A stretch of DNA of 64,000 nt from assembly GCA_030765055.1 (NCBI GenBank), contig CM060950.1:23517876-23581875 (forward strand). Direction: 5' to 3'. The notes beneath the pieces are model-generated. The model was not told the DNA's origin. It was given only the letters and a program-made list of their open reading frames with translations, and made no database searches. Shown piece after piece: positions 10,673 through 21,822 of the stretch. The stretch comes from Mantis religiosa (lineage: Eukaryota; Arthropoda; Insecta; Mantodea; Mantidae). The translations under genes and the position numbers were made by a program. How positions within the stretch are numbered: position 1 is the stretch's first letter; each line of letters opens with the position of its first letter.

Positions 10673-11978
10673 TTCATCAAAGTGTCAACTGGTGGGATTC
10701 TGAAGTTTATTAGTTTCTGTATTTCCATATTAAGTTGTTTTCCCACATTGTGATTTTGTTATGGTTTATTACCCTTTTAATAATTTTAGATTTGGGTTAT
10801 GCTTTTCATTCTGAAAATAAATGCTACTGCTGACTTGTCTTCCTGTGTCAATTTGATGCTCTTGGATTCTGGCTTTTATGATTCTTTTAGTTTGACTGGT
10901 GTAGAATTTTTCATTACAGTTTATTTAGTTAATTGGAGCTCAAGCAATTTTGTAAACTCACATGGCTTTATGACCCAAGAAGCTCTAATTAATAATCACT
11001 GTCATGAAAACTTAAAATCTTACAATTTATTTAGTATTTTCCAAATATATTGATTGGTAGTGTTCATTCTCTATATTTCACTTTCCATTTAGTCCATCTG
11101 GATTCCATTTTCAATTCAAATTTATCAGTTTCCAATTTCATTTCCATCATGCTGGTCAATAATTTCTGAAACATTCCCTCAATATGGATTTTTATCCCTT
11201 TCTGGAAACCAGCATGACAAAAATGATAAAAGAGGAAAGTTTACCTTAAACCTTTTTATTTGATACTAAAATCATTAGCTCAATGCTAACTTCAAATCAC
11301 CATCTCTTTCTGCACAAATACACAGTTTCTACATGTCTAATATTCATTTATATCTCTTTTGCACACACCAACTGGAGGTGCTAGTAAGCTCTCTGATGTA
11401 CACAAAAGCTTACCTCTGCATTATCTGCCTGCCAACTCTTGGTACAACTCCAAGATTGCTGGTTAACAGCTTCATTGCACTGTTCACCCTGCCACCAACT
11501 CCTCAACATGAAGCTTGGAATGGCACACTAAACTGAAATTCTTTACTGCACTTGGCAACTCAGCCGACCAAGTGATCAACTTATTAAAATCAAAATTCTA
11601 CTGCTAGGACTTGCATTGGCTTTGTATACCCTGCTGGGTGTGGCAAGCAGCTTATGGTAATGGAATCTTCTTGAATTACATCATTAGAGTGGTCTCGAAA
11701 GATCCTTTACACAGTAACAACTCAACTTGTTTAGGGCTTTCTGATGTGTTCATGATTTAAGCTAGTGGCTGCCTATGAAAGCTACACTCTTGCTGAGTAA
11801 GTCTAAATTTAAATGTTTTTTATTTAATGTTTTTGAAGGACCACTGACAAAGAGATGCTATTAATTTTGAATGATTGCAAAGTAATTTTTATTTATATAT
11901 TTTAATGATTGTAAAAACTGTAATAAGACTGCATGTTTGTTAACTACATAGTTAGCTATCATTAACACACTGTTTAGA

Positions 11979-11979
<1 letters not shown>
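10673..11979. other. No recognisable feature
   Basis: Intronic sequence with small open frames only. The stretch 11330-11660 is less AT-rich than its surroundings, but I recognise nothing in it. Confidence 0.5.

Positions 11980-12049
<70 letters not shown>
11980..12049. repeat. (GA)n microsatellite
   Basis: About 35 GA repeats. The long minus-strand open frame through it is a Ser-Leu repeat artefact. Confidence 0.95.
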
Positions 12050-12052
<3 letters not shown>

Positions 12053-12111
12053 TTTTTTAGCATTTGAGAACTCGCTGAAACTTAAATTTAACATAAGTAA
12101 GTGTGACGTGT

Positions 12112-12457
12112 GTCCTGTGCCGTAGCGTAACACGCTAAGGCAGCGTGCCTTGGTCCCTGGCCACGGAAAGTGGCCCGGGTTCGATCCCACCCAAGTGGTG
12201 GGGATTTTAGGTCCCGGGTATAGGTCCGGTGCCCACTCAGCATCGTGAGGAAAGTGAGGAGCTTTCACTAGGTAAGCGGCCCTGGTCACGGAAAACAACA
12301 TTCCGGCTGGGGGATGCCGAGATGCTGACCACATCTCTTCCCCGTATCTGTTGGATGATCGTCCACCTCTGCCGTACATAAGTGGGCGTGAGGCCGGCAG
12401 TCGGGTTGGTAGGTCTTGGCCCTCTAAGGGCTGTCATGCTATGAGTTATTATTATTA
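12112..12457 (+). repeat. SINE family C, full copy with 14-bp target duplication
   Basis: A 346-bp insertion is bracketed by perfect TAAGTGTGACGTGT repeats at 12098-12111 and 12458-12471. The head is tRNA-like (GCGTAACACGCTAAGGC, box B GGTTCGATCCC at about 12179). The body is GC-rich, and the tail is a (TTA)n run (12447-12457). The second copy in the window is at 39355-39696. It sits only about 80 bases beyond the splice donor of the receptor exon at 12554. Confidence 0.92.
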
Positions 12458-12553
12458 TAAGTGTGACGTGTAGGTGAAATATACTACATTCATAATAATT
12501 TTACTTTTCATTCTAATATAATCAGAATATTTAAATTTAAGACAATTACTTAC

Positions 12554-12810
12554 CTGGCTTAGAGTAATTGAGCTTTCAGTACGCACACCATATGTGCCCA
12601 TTCCATGACTGTGACCGCGTTGTTGGAATAGAACTCTTGTTACCAAAATGAATACAATGAAATTGATAATCAATATGAAGCTTGATGGAGCAATGTATGT
12701 TACATAATATAACACAGTCTGTGATGGAGAAACTGTGCATTCCGGACTAGGTGAAGTATAATATTGGATATCATAGATGCTAGTTCCAGCCACAATCAAT
12801 AAAGGAATCC
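12554..12810 (-). CDS. Adhesion GPCR exon: end of TM4, ECL2, TM5
   Basis: The acceptor is TTTATTTTAG before 12810, and the donor CCAG|GTAAGT lies after 12554. It enters in phase 2: the split Gly codon joins AWG of the previous exon to IPLLIVAGTSIYD, which completes TM4. Extracellular loop 2 carries SPSPECTVSPS, whose Cys is the expected partner of the Cys at the top of TM3. TM5 is TYIAPSSFILIINFIVFILV, followed by a third intracellular loop with RVLFQQRGHSHGMG and a Ser/Thr-rich stretch ending LSQ. The phase 0 exit matches the last exon. Confidence 0.94.
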
Positions 12811-13047
12811 CTAAAATAAATATTAAAACAATTAGTGATCACGTAAGATATCCACATTAGTGAAAAATAACAATTTGAAATCCACCATAAGAAGTGGATG
12901 AGCATTACACATATTAAATATAATAAATTAACGTTCTTATGAAGACTTTTTATGGTGGTGGCGGTGGTGGTGGTGCACTTCAAACAGGCATAAGAAGTTT
13001 TTCCCTTTTTTCCTGCTGGATACTGTTGACAAGTTTTTCAATTAATT

Positions 13048-13500
13048 GATGGAAATTATCATTTCTTCATACTAGCCGTATATAGGCTAAGGTTTTTGAT
13101 AGAGTCAACATGAAAAATTCAATGCCATGGCCAGAATTTGAACCACGGATCTCCTGAATTCCGTCCAGTCGCTCTAAACCATTGAGCAACCATGGCCAAC
13201 GTGCCGTCCTGTCATTAAATTCTCCAGTTGACTTGTATATTTCCCCAGTAAACCACTAGGGGCTCTCACATTCAAGATACACTGTTTGTGGCAACTTACT
13301 ATCGTAAGTACTTGAGTCCCAGGCTTCATCATTTAACTCTTATTATTTTAGTTAATTTATGGAAATTAATCATTTCTTCATACTAGTTGATAGAGTCAAC
13401 ATGAAAAATTCAATGCCATGGCTGGGATTTGAACCATGGATCAGCTGGTTTCCGTCCAGTCGCTCTAAATCATTGAGCTACCATGGTTCAGGTTTCAAAG
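13048..13500 (-). repeat. SINE family A, head-to-tail pair (minus)
   Basis: Unit one starts at 13048 and unit two at about 13358 (period 310). Unit two has lost about 30 bases of its tail region and stops within the tRNA-like head near 13490. The junction between units (CATCATTTAACTCTTATTAT then TTTAGTTAAT) is the same as at 8760 and 35250. Confidence 0.85.
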
Positions 13501-13689
13501 TTTCAAGTTTCGAAGGCAAGGTTTTACATTTAGCATTCTTGATATGCCCACTCTTATTTCTCTTTAAATTCTGTCATTCCAATTTTTTTTTTTTTTTTTA
13601 CAAGTGGGACCTTACTAGTTGGAATGCTAATGATCTAAGAAAATCCTGTTTAGAAATTTGAGAACTGTAGAATAGGAATTATACAGAAC

Positions 13690-15050
13690 ATAGGCATCAG
13701 TAGCTGCTATATCTGCTACTCTGAAAAAACACAGCCTTCTTTTTCTCGGACTAGTAGAATATGATGAAAACATTTCTGATTAAGTCAATCAACACCTCCT
13801 TTCATGGTGTATGCTTCTATTATTTAGGCTTTTCAGATTCAGTAGCTCCTTTGTTATGATGCATTGAGGAACTCAAAAGGATGAGTCTGTTTTTTCAGAC
13901 ATATATAAGGAGGGTAAGGCTGTGTATAATGTTGAACCCACTTGTCTTGTTTTAGAAGGCAGGAATTCCTTGGGGATTTCCCTCTTGTTTTTCCTTATTG
14001 TTCCGATACGGGACAGTTGCTTGAACTCAACTTTTCGGGCATCTCCATGAAGGTAAACTGATTATTAGAAGCTATATTTCTGTTGACTCCTTCAATTGAC
14101 TTGCATAAACAAAGAACTGCTTGTGTTGGCTTCTCCAACTTTTTGTCTTCTGCCGAAATCCAAAACATATCAGTGTCTTTGCCAGCATACAAATAACTAT
14201 CATAAAAGTACCTTGTTCTTGCATTGGTCAGGCACATCACTTTTAGCTCATATTTTGCAGGCTTTGAGGGTATAAACATCTTGAACTTGTACCATTCTCT
14301 GAAATTCTTTAGCATCTCATTGACACAGGCATTGATTCCAAATGAATATGATTTCAGCGAGTTTTCAATGAGCATGTTCAACAGCTGGGATATAGGTACC
14401 ACTGGATGATCCAGATGTCTTTGTACTCTTGTCATCAGGATCATCAAATCTCAGTTATAGCAGGAGATTTGTAAATCTCTTTGCAGACTTTACAAGACAA
14501 AATATTTCTCCTCCTGTACCATCTGTTGCAAACAAAAATGATATATCTTCACCATTTGACTTGAAGGCACCAGTGTAGATCAGCAGTCCAAGAAAAGCCT
14601 CAAACTCAGATTGGATAATATCCTGTATTTCAGAATGGTCCTTGCGATTTATCTCACACCGCACCCAATTTCACACTGGCTCACAATATGATTAACTGCA
14701 TAATTTCAGAAGAAAATATATAATTCCAGGCTGTCTTACAGTCTATTTTAACTCCAGTTCGTCTAAGAGTGCACAATGCAGGCAGGTGGATAATATTATG
14801 ACTTGGTTTATGAACATTTCTCACTGGCTCCTGTAATGCCCACTTATAGTGGTTTTTATCATATAAGTCCTCTTTTACTGTATCAAGTGTCACTTCATAA
14901 TCATAATTTTCTTCATTATGGTAATTTTCATCTTTCATTTCTTCACCTGATGCATCATTTTCAGTTTGTATAGCTGTATCATGTTCACCATTTATTGCAC
15001 ACTCACCATTAACATCAATTTCATTGTCATTGACAATTTAACCATTCATT
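13690..15050 (-). pseudogene. PiggyBac-type transposase pseudogene
   Basis: Minus-strand frames read a piggyBac (DDE_Tnp_1_7) transposase in pieces. There is an acidic N-terminal region (about 15040-14890), then NYIFSSEIMQLIIL, EAFLGLLIYTGAFKSNGE, FLFATDGTGGEIF, IPSKPAKYELKVMCLTNART, and a late TMKGGVD.LNQKC (about 13830). The block that should contain the first catalytic Asp (VDEQ) reads VNEM, an Asp-to-Asn change. Several stops and frameshifts break the frame, near 14449, 14669, 13993 and within the TMKGGVD block. The element once encoded a TTAA-targeting cut-and-paste enzyme. I did not identify its terminal repeats. Confidence 0.8.
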
Positions 15051-16092
15051 GACTTTGGATTCGAATTCAGGATTGTTAAATCTTAGGAATTGTGAAGGTC
15101 CAGCATGCTGCAACATTGTAAACTTATTACACTGCTAAAATGCAGACTTATGAAACAACTCACACAACTGGTGACATGACATCTGAGAGATGTATTCAGA
15201 AGTTTGGCTTCTCCTAGCCCCTGAATAACAAAATTGATTTTGATGCAGATGATGGTGAAATGTTTACTAAATATAGATAGGAAGGTACTATAAACATCAC
15301 ATGATAACTCTGCTTCATTATCAATAGGTAGTGTTTCGTTATATTAGCTATGTCTGAGACATGTCATGTCAAAAGTTAAGCATTAAGAATGTTGGATGGA
15401 TTTTGTAAAGTCCTCTCTCTTAGTGTGAAGCATTCCATTTATTATGTTCATGCTGAACCACAAAAAACGTGCCAATGATCAAGATGGCTTTCCCTTATTG
15501 ATTTATTAATAGAAGCACTCTTTTTTCGCATAAATGAAAAAAGCGACAGACATGATATTAAAGTGATTTGACAATATCTTTCCAAATTATATGATGCTGG
15601 TCAATTAATCAATATTATTATTTTAGAGAATTTTTGCGATATGACAAAATGAAGCAAAATACTCTTACTTTGCAAAATTACAGCGATCTTGAGTATTAAA
15701 GTTATTCCCACTTTATCTTAAATTTATTCTTGTGAACTATTAAACATTACAATTAATAAAAAAATAAAATTCTCAGTTACACAAGTTTTCTGCTGCATAG
15801 CTTTTTTCATTCTGTTAGAGTTACAAATGTCAAAATCCACCTTTAATGGGAAGACAGTTTAATATTCTTGGAAGCCGATCCTTCTGTCTAATGAAATAAT
15901 GATTACTCAAGGACAAAGTAACATTCTTTTAAAACAACCCTTTTATTACCTGACCAGAGTGAGAGATTAAGAGTAAGTTGGGAAGACAATTACAAAAGGA
16001 CATGAAATTCCGAACACATTATTTTGCCCCTCAAGGGTTTCATTATTTACTTTCAAATAAAGATTCCTAAGAGCGTGTATTTAGTTGCAAAG
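15051..16092. other. No recognisable feature
   Basis: AT-rich intronic sequence. Part of it may be the 5' flank of the piggyBac remnant, but no terminal repeat was found. Confidence 0.4.
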
Positions 16093-16723
16093 ATGGGTCG
16101 GACAGCAAATGTTACAGTGCAAAGCAGAGTGAAAGAGTTTGCTAATGAGGGTAATGAGGGTATATATATATATATATATATATATATGGAAAGCAACATT
16201 TTGATGTGTAAGTTTTGTGATGTCTGTATAGATTGGAGGAAAAAAGACACTGTATCAAAACACTGTTTTAAAAATAAGGAACATTTGAAACGTAAATCAA
16301 ACACAATAGCTGCGAAATGCCAGTCATCCATAGACATTTCAATAGAAAGACAGAAAAAGGCTAAAACTGAAAAAACTGGATTTGTAATGGACACTACAGC
16401 GATGCTCCTGAAAGACAACATTCCAGTGGAAAAGATAGATGATTGTGCAGTACGTCACAGGCTTCAAAAATAAATCCCACACTATTAAACCGATTATGCA
16501 CCTATGTAGGTACGATGCTAGGATCATTTAGACTTTTGCTTGTGTCGGACTGTTATTTAAATACATTTATTTTTTTATTTTTGCTTTATTACTAGGATCG
16601 AGTGACCTTCCTAGAGCCAACCAACTAAGAAGAGAATACATTCCTCATTGCGCAGATGAAATCCGAGCAAATATTGAACAATCTTTGGAAGGTAAACGAG
16701 ATTTGATATTAATGTCAATGTAG
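16093..16723 (+). pseudogene. CGGBP1/hAT-like zinc-finger protein fragment
   Basis: The frame 16093-16473 starts MGRTANVTVQSRVKEFANE. It continues with a BED-like finger (MCKFCDVCIDWRKKDTVSKH, then CFKNKEHLKRK; pattern C-x2-C ... H ... H) and a segment FVMDTTAMLLKDNIPVEKID. A second block at about 16595-16723 reads GSSDLPRANQLRREYIPHCA and DEIRANIEQSLEG, and ends with TAG. These are the start of CGGBP1-like or hAT-derived proteins. A TA microsatellite (about 16160-16187) sits in frame and encodes repeated Ile-Tyr. About 120 bases with an AG border separate the blocks, so either an intron or decay is possible. It lies antisense within a receptor intron. I call it a pseudogene, with moderate doubt. 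Confidence 0.5.
16160..16187. repeat. (TA)n microsatellite inside the zinc-finger frame
   Basis: About fourteen TA units that keep the surrounding reading frame open. Confidence 0.9.
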
Positions 16724-17272
16724 TACCATGGATAAATAACAAATGAAATTAAAAGTTAAGTAACACTTTAAAGTGCTGTACTTATTGTAATTTATTGAAC
16801 ACATTCATCTTTCATTATTACATTGAATACCTTTGACCCACATATAATAATTTTAATGAAAACAATAACAAATAAATATAGCAAAATTAAAGTAATAATA
16901 CCAACCATATAGTGCAAAAAACACAAAATTATAAAACAAATAACATGAAAAAACTCTGTTAATTTCCAGTAGCACATTTATCACTACATTCTAGTTACCA
17001 GTAAATCAGAATAATTTACAATTAGTACCATTTTGCAAAGGTTTCCATTATTTTCTTTATGCAGCATTGTGTGATCTCCTTGAAATCCACTGCAACTCTT
17101 CTTATCTATTCTGACTCATTCAACAATGACCAAGAAATTTATGATTATGTAAGGTGCGATAGTAAATTCTGCAAAATACATTTGTCTTACTTAAATAATA
17201 TATAGGAAAAACTGGTTGAATTTGATTTAAATCTTTATATACACTTTGATATTCATAGGAATTAGAGCTTAA

Positions 17273-17628
17273 TTACATGATGAAGAAACGTTGAGTCAGA
17301 CTGAAAAATTCAATGCCATAGCCGGGATTTGAACCACGGATCTTCTGGTTTCCGTCCAGCCGCACTACCATTGTGCTACTATGGCCAACGTGCCGATATG
17401 ACATTAAATTCTCCAACTGACTCGTACGAGTCAGTTGGAGAATTTAATGTCATATCGGCACGTTGGCCATAGTAGCACAATGGTAGTGCGGCTGGACGGA
17501 AACCAGAAGATCCGTGGTTCAAATCCCGGCTATGGCATTGAATTTTTCAGTCTGACTCAACGTTTCCACAATTTAGCCTACACACGGCCAGTGTGAAAGA
17601 ATAATTAATTTCCATTTACATGATGAAG
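17273..17628. repeat. SINE family A head-to-head palindrome with 13-bp target duplication
   Basis: An inverted SINE pair occupies 17286-17615 between perfect TTACATGATGAAG repeats (17273-17285 and 17616-17628). The arms 17285-17425 and 17426-17566 are a gapless palindrome of 141 bp each, with no mismatch that I could find, centred on CTCGT|ACGAG. Each arm holds a tRNA-like head with box B GGTTCAAATCC. The right arm then continues to a nearly full tail, and the left is truncated in its tail. Confidence 0.93.
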
Positions 17629-17876
17629 TTTGATACAAATTAATTTTTAGAAAAGTGTAGTTCACAGAGAAAAAACGGTTATAACAATAATTCATTCAGC
17701 ATCTTTTGTGGATTTACCATCCTTGGCCCCTTCCACTTGTATGTATTGAAAATACTCATTACAGAAACATTTGCAAAATTGTCCTTCAAAGCAGCAATAA
17801 TAAAAATTAATTAATGGCAAATTGAAAGAAGCATATCAAATACATAATGAAAGTTTAAGTCAAGATGGAGTCTTAC

Positions 17877-18160
17877 CCCAAGCTAGCAGCATCCTTTTAC
17901 ACATGAATCGTGTTTCTCCAGTAGCAAATACTGTTATGAGAAGTTGATACATATGCATTGCTTCTACCAGCATCCATGTAAGGGAGGACAGTACAAGATA
18001 GTGTGTTACTATTGCAAGAGCTGTACATATCTCAGTTGTTTTTGTTGTATCCTTACTGAATACTTCCTTCATTGACATAAGTATAAATGCAATATTCATA
18101 AGCAGAAGAGAAACACATAAATTAAGAAGTATTTTTCCACTTCGGTCTCGACTAAGGCAT
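17877..18160 (-). CDS. Adhesion GPCR exon: TM2, TM3, start of TM4
   Basis: The acceptor is TTTTCTTGTGATTACAG before 18160, and the donor G|GTAAGA lies after 17877. The entry codon AG|A makes Arg, joining TYSLF to R-CLSRDRSGKILLNLC. TM2 is LLNLCVSLLLMNIAFILMS. TM3 is TEICTALAIVTHYLVLSSLT, then WMLVEAMHMYQLLITVF; its Cys (TEIC) should pair with the ECL2 Cys. The exon ends at CKRMLLAWG, the start of TM4. Exit is phase 1. The WMLVEA motif in TM3 is characteristic of adhesion receptors. Confidence 0.95.
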
Positions 18161-19345
18161 CTGTAATCACAAGAAAAATAATCTAATACATTTTAAATTA
18201 CTTATGTAAATTTCATATATCCTTTTAAAAATAGAAACAGGAATATAGAAATGAGTATATAATTTTATTTAACTCTATCATTAATCATTCCCTTGTTCTT
18301 CAGTAATTCTGAAATATTTGCTAATATGTGAAAAAATATGAATTAGCTGAAAGTACAATGACTTAATTTAACTTTACAGAAGACAACACAAGTTAGTTCA
18401 ATGTAGCACTGATTCAAAGTAATTCATTTCATCTATTTATTTACTTCTATTATCATAATAAACACTTTAAATATTAGCTCTTCCCATACTTATTATTCAT
18501 TATAGGTATTGATTTTTGAGACATAAATGATTGTAAGATTTGCTTATATTCACAGTTGTGAACTTAAGAACTAATTTCATTATTCTGTCCCTTAAACATA
18601 TACTTTGAATTTGAATTTTATTTCATCCTTGGCAACATATACATATTTTGAGACACATAAAAATGTATAAATACAGTGTATACATAAAGTCAAATTGATT
18701 ACATACAATATGCACACTAAGCAGCTTTCTATGGTTTCATGTGATATTTCCATAGACTAATTTACTACAAGAAATGTCATACTATAAATATTACAGGTTT
18801 GTGCTCCCAGTGCTCATTTAAATGGTTATAGTTCTAAAATTCATTAACCGTATAAAAACAGTGTGCATGCAAACATTTCTTAACCTTATTCTTAAAGTGT
18901 TTTAATGATGCAACTTGTTTAAATGAATTTGGAAGTTTATTATATAACATTATCCGTTTGTAGTCAAAGCTTCCTTTATAGAGGCTCGTCTGGTGCACTT
19001 GAACTGTCAGTTTATCCTTGTTACGAGTGTGGTGGTAATGTACATCAGCATTTACTTGAAAATTATTTATATTTGTATGAACATATAATAATATTTCATA
19101 TATATAAATTGAGGGCAAAGGTTATATAACCAGCTCTTTAAATATTGGTCTACAGCTGCTTGTTGATGATTTCCCTGCTATAAGCCTTAGTACCCATTTT
19201 AGGATTTTAAAAATTTCTATGCTCTTTATCGAATTACCCCAAAACATAACCCCATATGATGGAAATGAGTGAAAGTATGCATAATACAGTGCCTTCAGAG
19301 ATTCACTAGTAACTTTCCCTACTATTCTTCTTATTGCGAAACATG

Positions 19346-19579
19346 TTTTATTCATTATTAATTTTTAGATGAGTCGTATTTATTACACATCTGCTTCACT
19401 TTCGTACCTATTTTGAGGACATGTTTCGCAAATCATTGTTTGCATCTTCTGCTCTTATGCGACTAAAGCTTGATCCAGTGGTGTGGGTAATTCTGGAGTT
19501 GCTGCTGCCATCTGTTGATTTAGTGATGAACTTAAATGTGGGATTCTCTTCTGGCAGGATTTCAAAGTTCTTTTATTCA
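19346..19579 (-). repeat. 216-bp insert with hammerhead-like core, 9-bp target duplication
   Basis: TTTTATTCA occurs at 19346-19354 and again at 19571-19579. Removing one copy and the 216 bases between them restores the LINE reading frame, so this is a clean insertion. The insert resembles 63797-64000 along its length (GATGAGTCG-like start, GGACATGTTTC, GTGATGAACTT...TTCTCTTCTGGCAGG). It contains a hammerhead-like motif on the minus strand. It encodes nothing. Confidence 0.8.
19417..19451 (-). ncRNA. Hammerhead ribozyme-like motif H1
   Basis: On the minus strand the core reads CAGAAGA, extra U, stem II GCAAA/UUUGC with loop CAAUGA, then GAAACATGTCC. It differs from CUGANGA by one base (U to A). 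Stem III (ACATGT) has no loop, so cleavage would need a dimer or an unusual fold. Predicted cut after GUC. Confidence 0.55.
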
Positions 19580-19828
19580 GTTTTTGCAGCAGAAAATCAA
19601 TGTGTGAGTCCCATTTCAAGTGTTCATCTACATGAATTCCCAGGAATTTGGTGGAATGTGAACAAACTGTAACCATGTTCCCCAGTTATACTGTATGGTT
19701 GTCCAAGTTTTTATTTTTTGCATGATGAAATATTATTGCCCCTGTTTTGTCCTGGTTCACTATAAGTTTATTCTTTTCAAGCCATCCTAAAAGTTTATTG
19801 AAAGTGCTAGTTATATTTTTTGTAAGTT

Positions 19829-21740
19829 GAGTGTTTTATGACTTTTTAAGACTTTTTTATCTATTGATTGTTTTATAGTATGGCTACAATAATGTAAATG
19901 ATTTGGACTTTTTTAGAATACTCTTAAGTGGTGTGATGATGTCACTCTATGTTTATTCAGAGTTTAAAAGTGAATCTGAATATAGGCCTAATTCTAATAG
20001 TTCAATATTTGAAGTTATTAGTGATGGTGTAAATGATAGTCATACAGCTAGAAGAGACAAATCAGGAAACACAAGTCATACTGTAAACATAGCCTAGCTA
20101 GCAAATATCAGTTATATAATAAATAAAACTAGATAGGAAAAATCATGAATACAAATTATTGATTATGTAGCATCATCACAAAGTGATGCATATAGAATAT
20201 TTATGGCTTATGCACTGGCTTAAGCACACCCAGTTCCTAAAAATTTTTAGCATAATTAAAATATTTCTAGGATATAAAAGTAGAAAAATGACTAAGGATT
20301 CTTGAGATTACTTGATAAATAATACAATTTAATAAGCTTGCACAAATTTGGAGGAGCAGTATTTAACAGCAAACATAAAGAGAAGTACAATGTGGCCAGT
20401 GAAGAGATGAATGTAAAATTTTATACTTTACTCTTAGCAAGTATTAACAATATATGGGAGGTTCATGTAAGAAAAATGTTAACTCAGTTTTGCAGTTTTG
20501 TTTTGCATGGTAATATGTTATCACCACTTTTCCAGCAATGTTATGCAACTTTGAAGCAATGTGCAGTCTAGCCTCAGTCTCGAGCAAGAGTCTTATCCAA
20601 GAGTGTGCATGGGTATATAGGAGTAAGGATAACACTGGAATCCAAGTTTAACACTTGTTTAATAATTGCTTCTTTTATGATATTTATGGAAATCGTGAAG
20701 TTGCTAACCAATGTGCCCCCATCTATATTAATGTCTGGACTTACGTATGGGAAACGTATACTACACAATAATACATGACTCCTTATGTATGGCTAGAAAA
20801 GATGCTTCCTCCAGCCACTTCTTTCTTTGTGGATGACCCGTCCAGCTGTGTCCGAGATTCCTTTCAAGAAAATGTGTTATTCACACCAGAGTTCTCCTAC
20901 ACAAGTGGTCTTTTTTGTTACGTTTGTTTCGGTCAGCAGCTACTAAGAAGGGTCCTAGCCTCTTTTCAAGTGTCGACCAGATGTACCCCCTAGGAGACAG
21001 CTACCTCATGGTAAACTGCTAAACTAACATCCTGTTCACATTTAACAAATATACCAAATGTTCATATGTAATCTCTTATGATTCCTTATTTATTGAATCC
21101 CTAATTTCAGTATCAATGTCTAAAAAATAGATATGAAGAAGCAAGGAGAGCCATGAGATTTGGTAACAAATGTGCTCATGAAGCCACAAGCTAAAATAAA
21201 AGAGATTTTGAAATTATGAAATTTTCACAACAGATGATCAGCTATATAGTCTTTTAGTGGAAGCTGCAAATTTCTTATATTCATCCTAAGCAAGACAAGT
21301 AAATATGGTATAGTAAAATCTGGCCAAATGACACCCCATATATACCATATACCTGAACAAATAGAAAATAAATCTTGGAATATATTTATTTCCTAGTTAA
21401 ATTATACTCTAAACCGGAAAACTTTCTAATGAAGAAATGGGTTATATTTCTGGAACCACTTGCCAATCAATTATTATATGTGTAATAGGTAATTCATTTT
21501 TAAAGTGTTAGCTATTAATTTTGAATGCGACTGTACTCAAATGGTGATCTTTTCTCTCAATCTTCAATATTTTTTTGATAAAAAATTGGTTAATAATATT
21601 ATGATAAAGGAAATTATTAAAGTTTTTAGAATCATTTATGTTAGATATACCTTGGCACAAATTTTGTGGGGACAGGGAAATTATCAGAGAAACTGCAATT
21701 ATTATATGTACACAGTCCTGCCATTAATTCTGTCCTAAAG
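19829..21740. other. No recognisable feature
   Basis: About 1.9 kb of intronic sequence. The segment 20780-21000 is less AT-rich, but no domain or repeat is recognised. Confidence 0.5.
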
Positions 21741-21822
21741 TTTGAGTGCCGCCACAAACTATTAGGCTAGCGCATCTGCTGCTTGGCACTCTCCAGAGCA
21801 ACATTATACGTGTAACTCCCGC

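Larger units (their letters stand above)
18604..19828 (-). mobile_element. LINE (jockey/CR1-type) 3' end, interrupted
   Basis: Minus-strand frames read the late part of a LINE reverse transcriptase: LLGWLEKNKLIVNQDKTGAI, STKFLGIHVDEHLKWDSHID, then after an insertion KTCFAIRRIVGKVTSESLKA, YYAYFHSFPSYGVMFWGNS, RIMLYNKLPNSFKQVASLKHF and a terminal FYTVNEF before the stop at 18834. A 3' tail with repeated AATTCAAATT lies near 18610. The element is 5'-truncated near 19828, so the catalytic palm is missing. A 216-bp insert (19355-19570) splits the frame. Confidence 0.88.

Noticed and set aside
11861..12379. Long minus-strand open frame of 172 codons
   Set aside because: It is a chain of SINE family C sequence and the (GA)n microsatellite (Ser-Leu repeat), with no protein family.
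17273..17628. Assembly fold-back artefact as the explanation of the SINE palindrome
   Set aside because: It cannot be excluded without reads, but the flanking 13-bp duplication and the extra unpaired tail at the right end fit a real insertion better.
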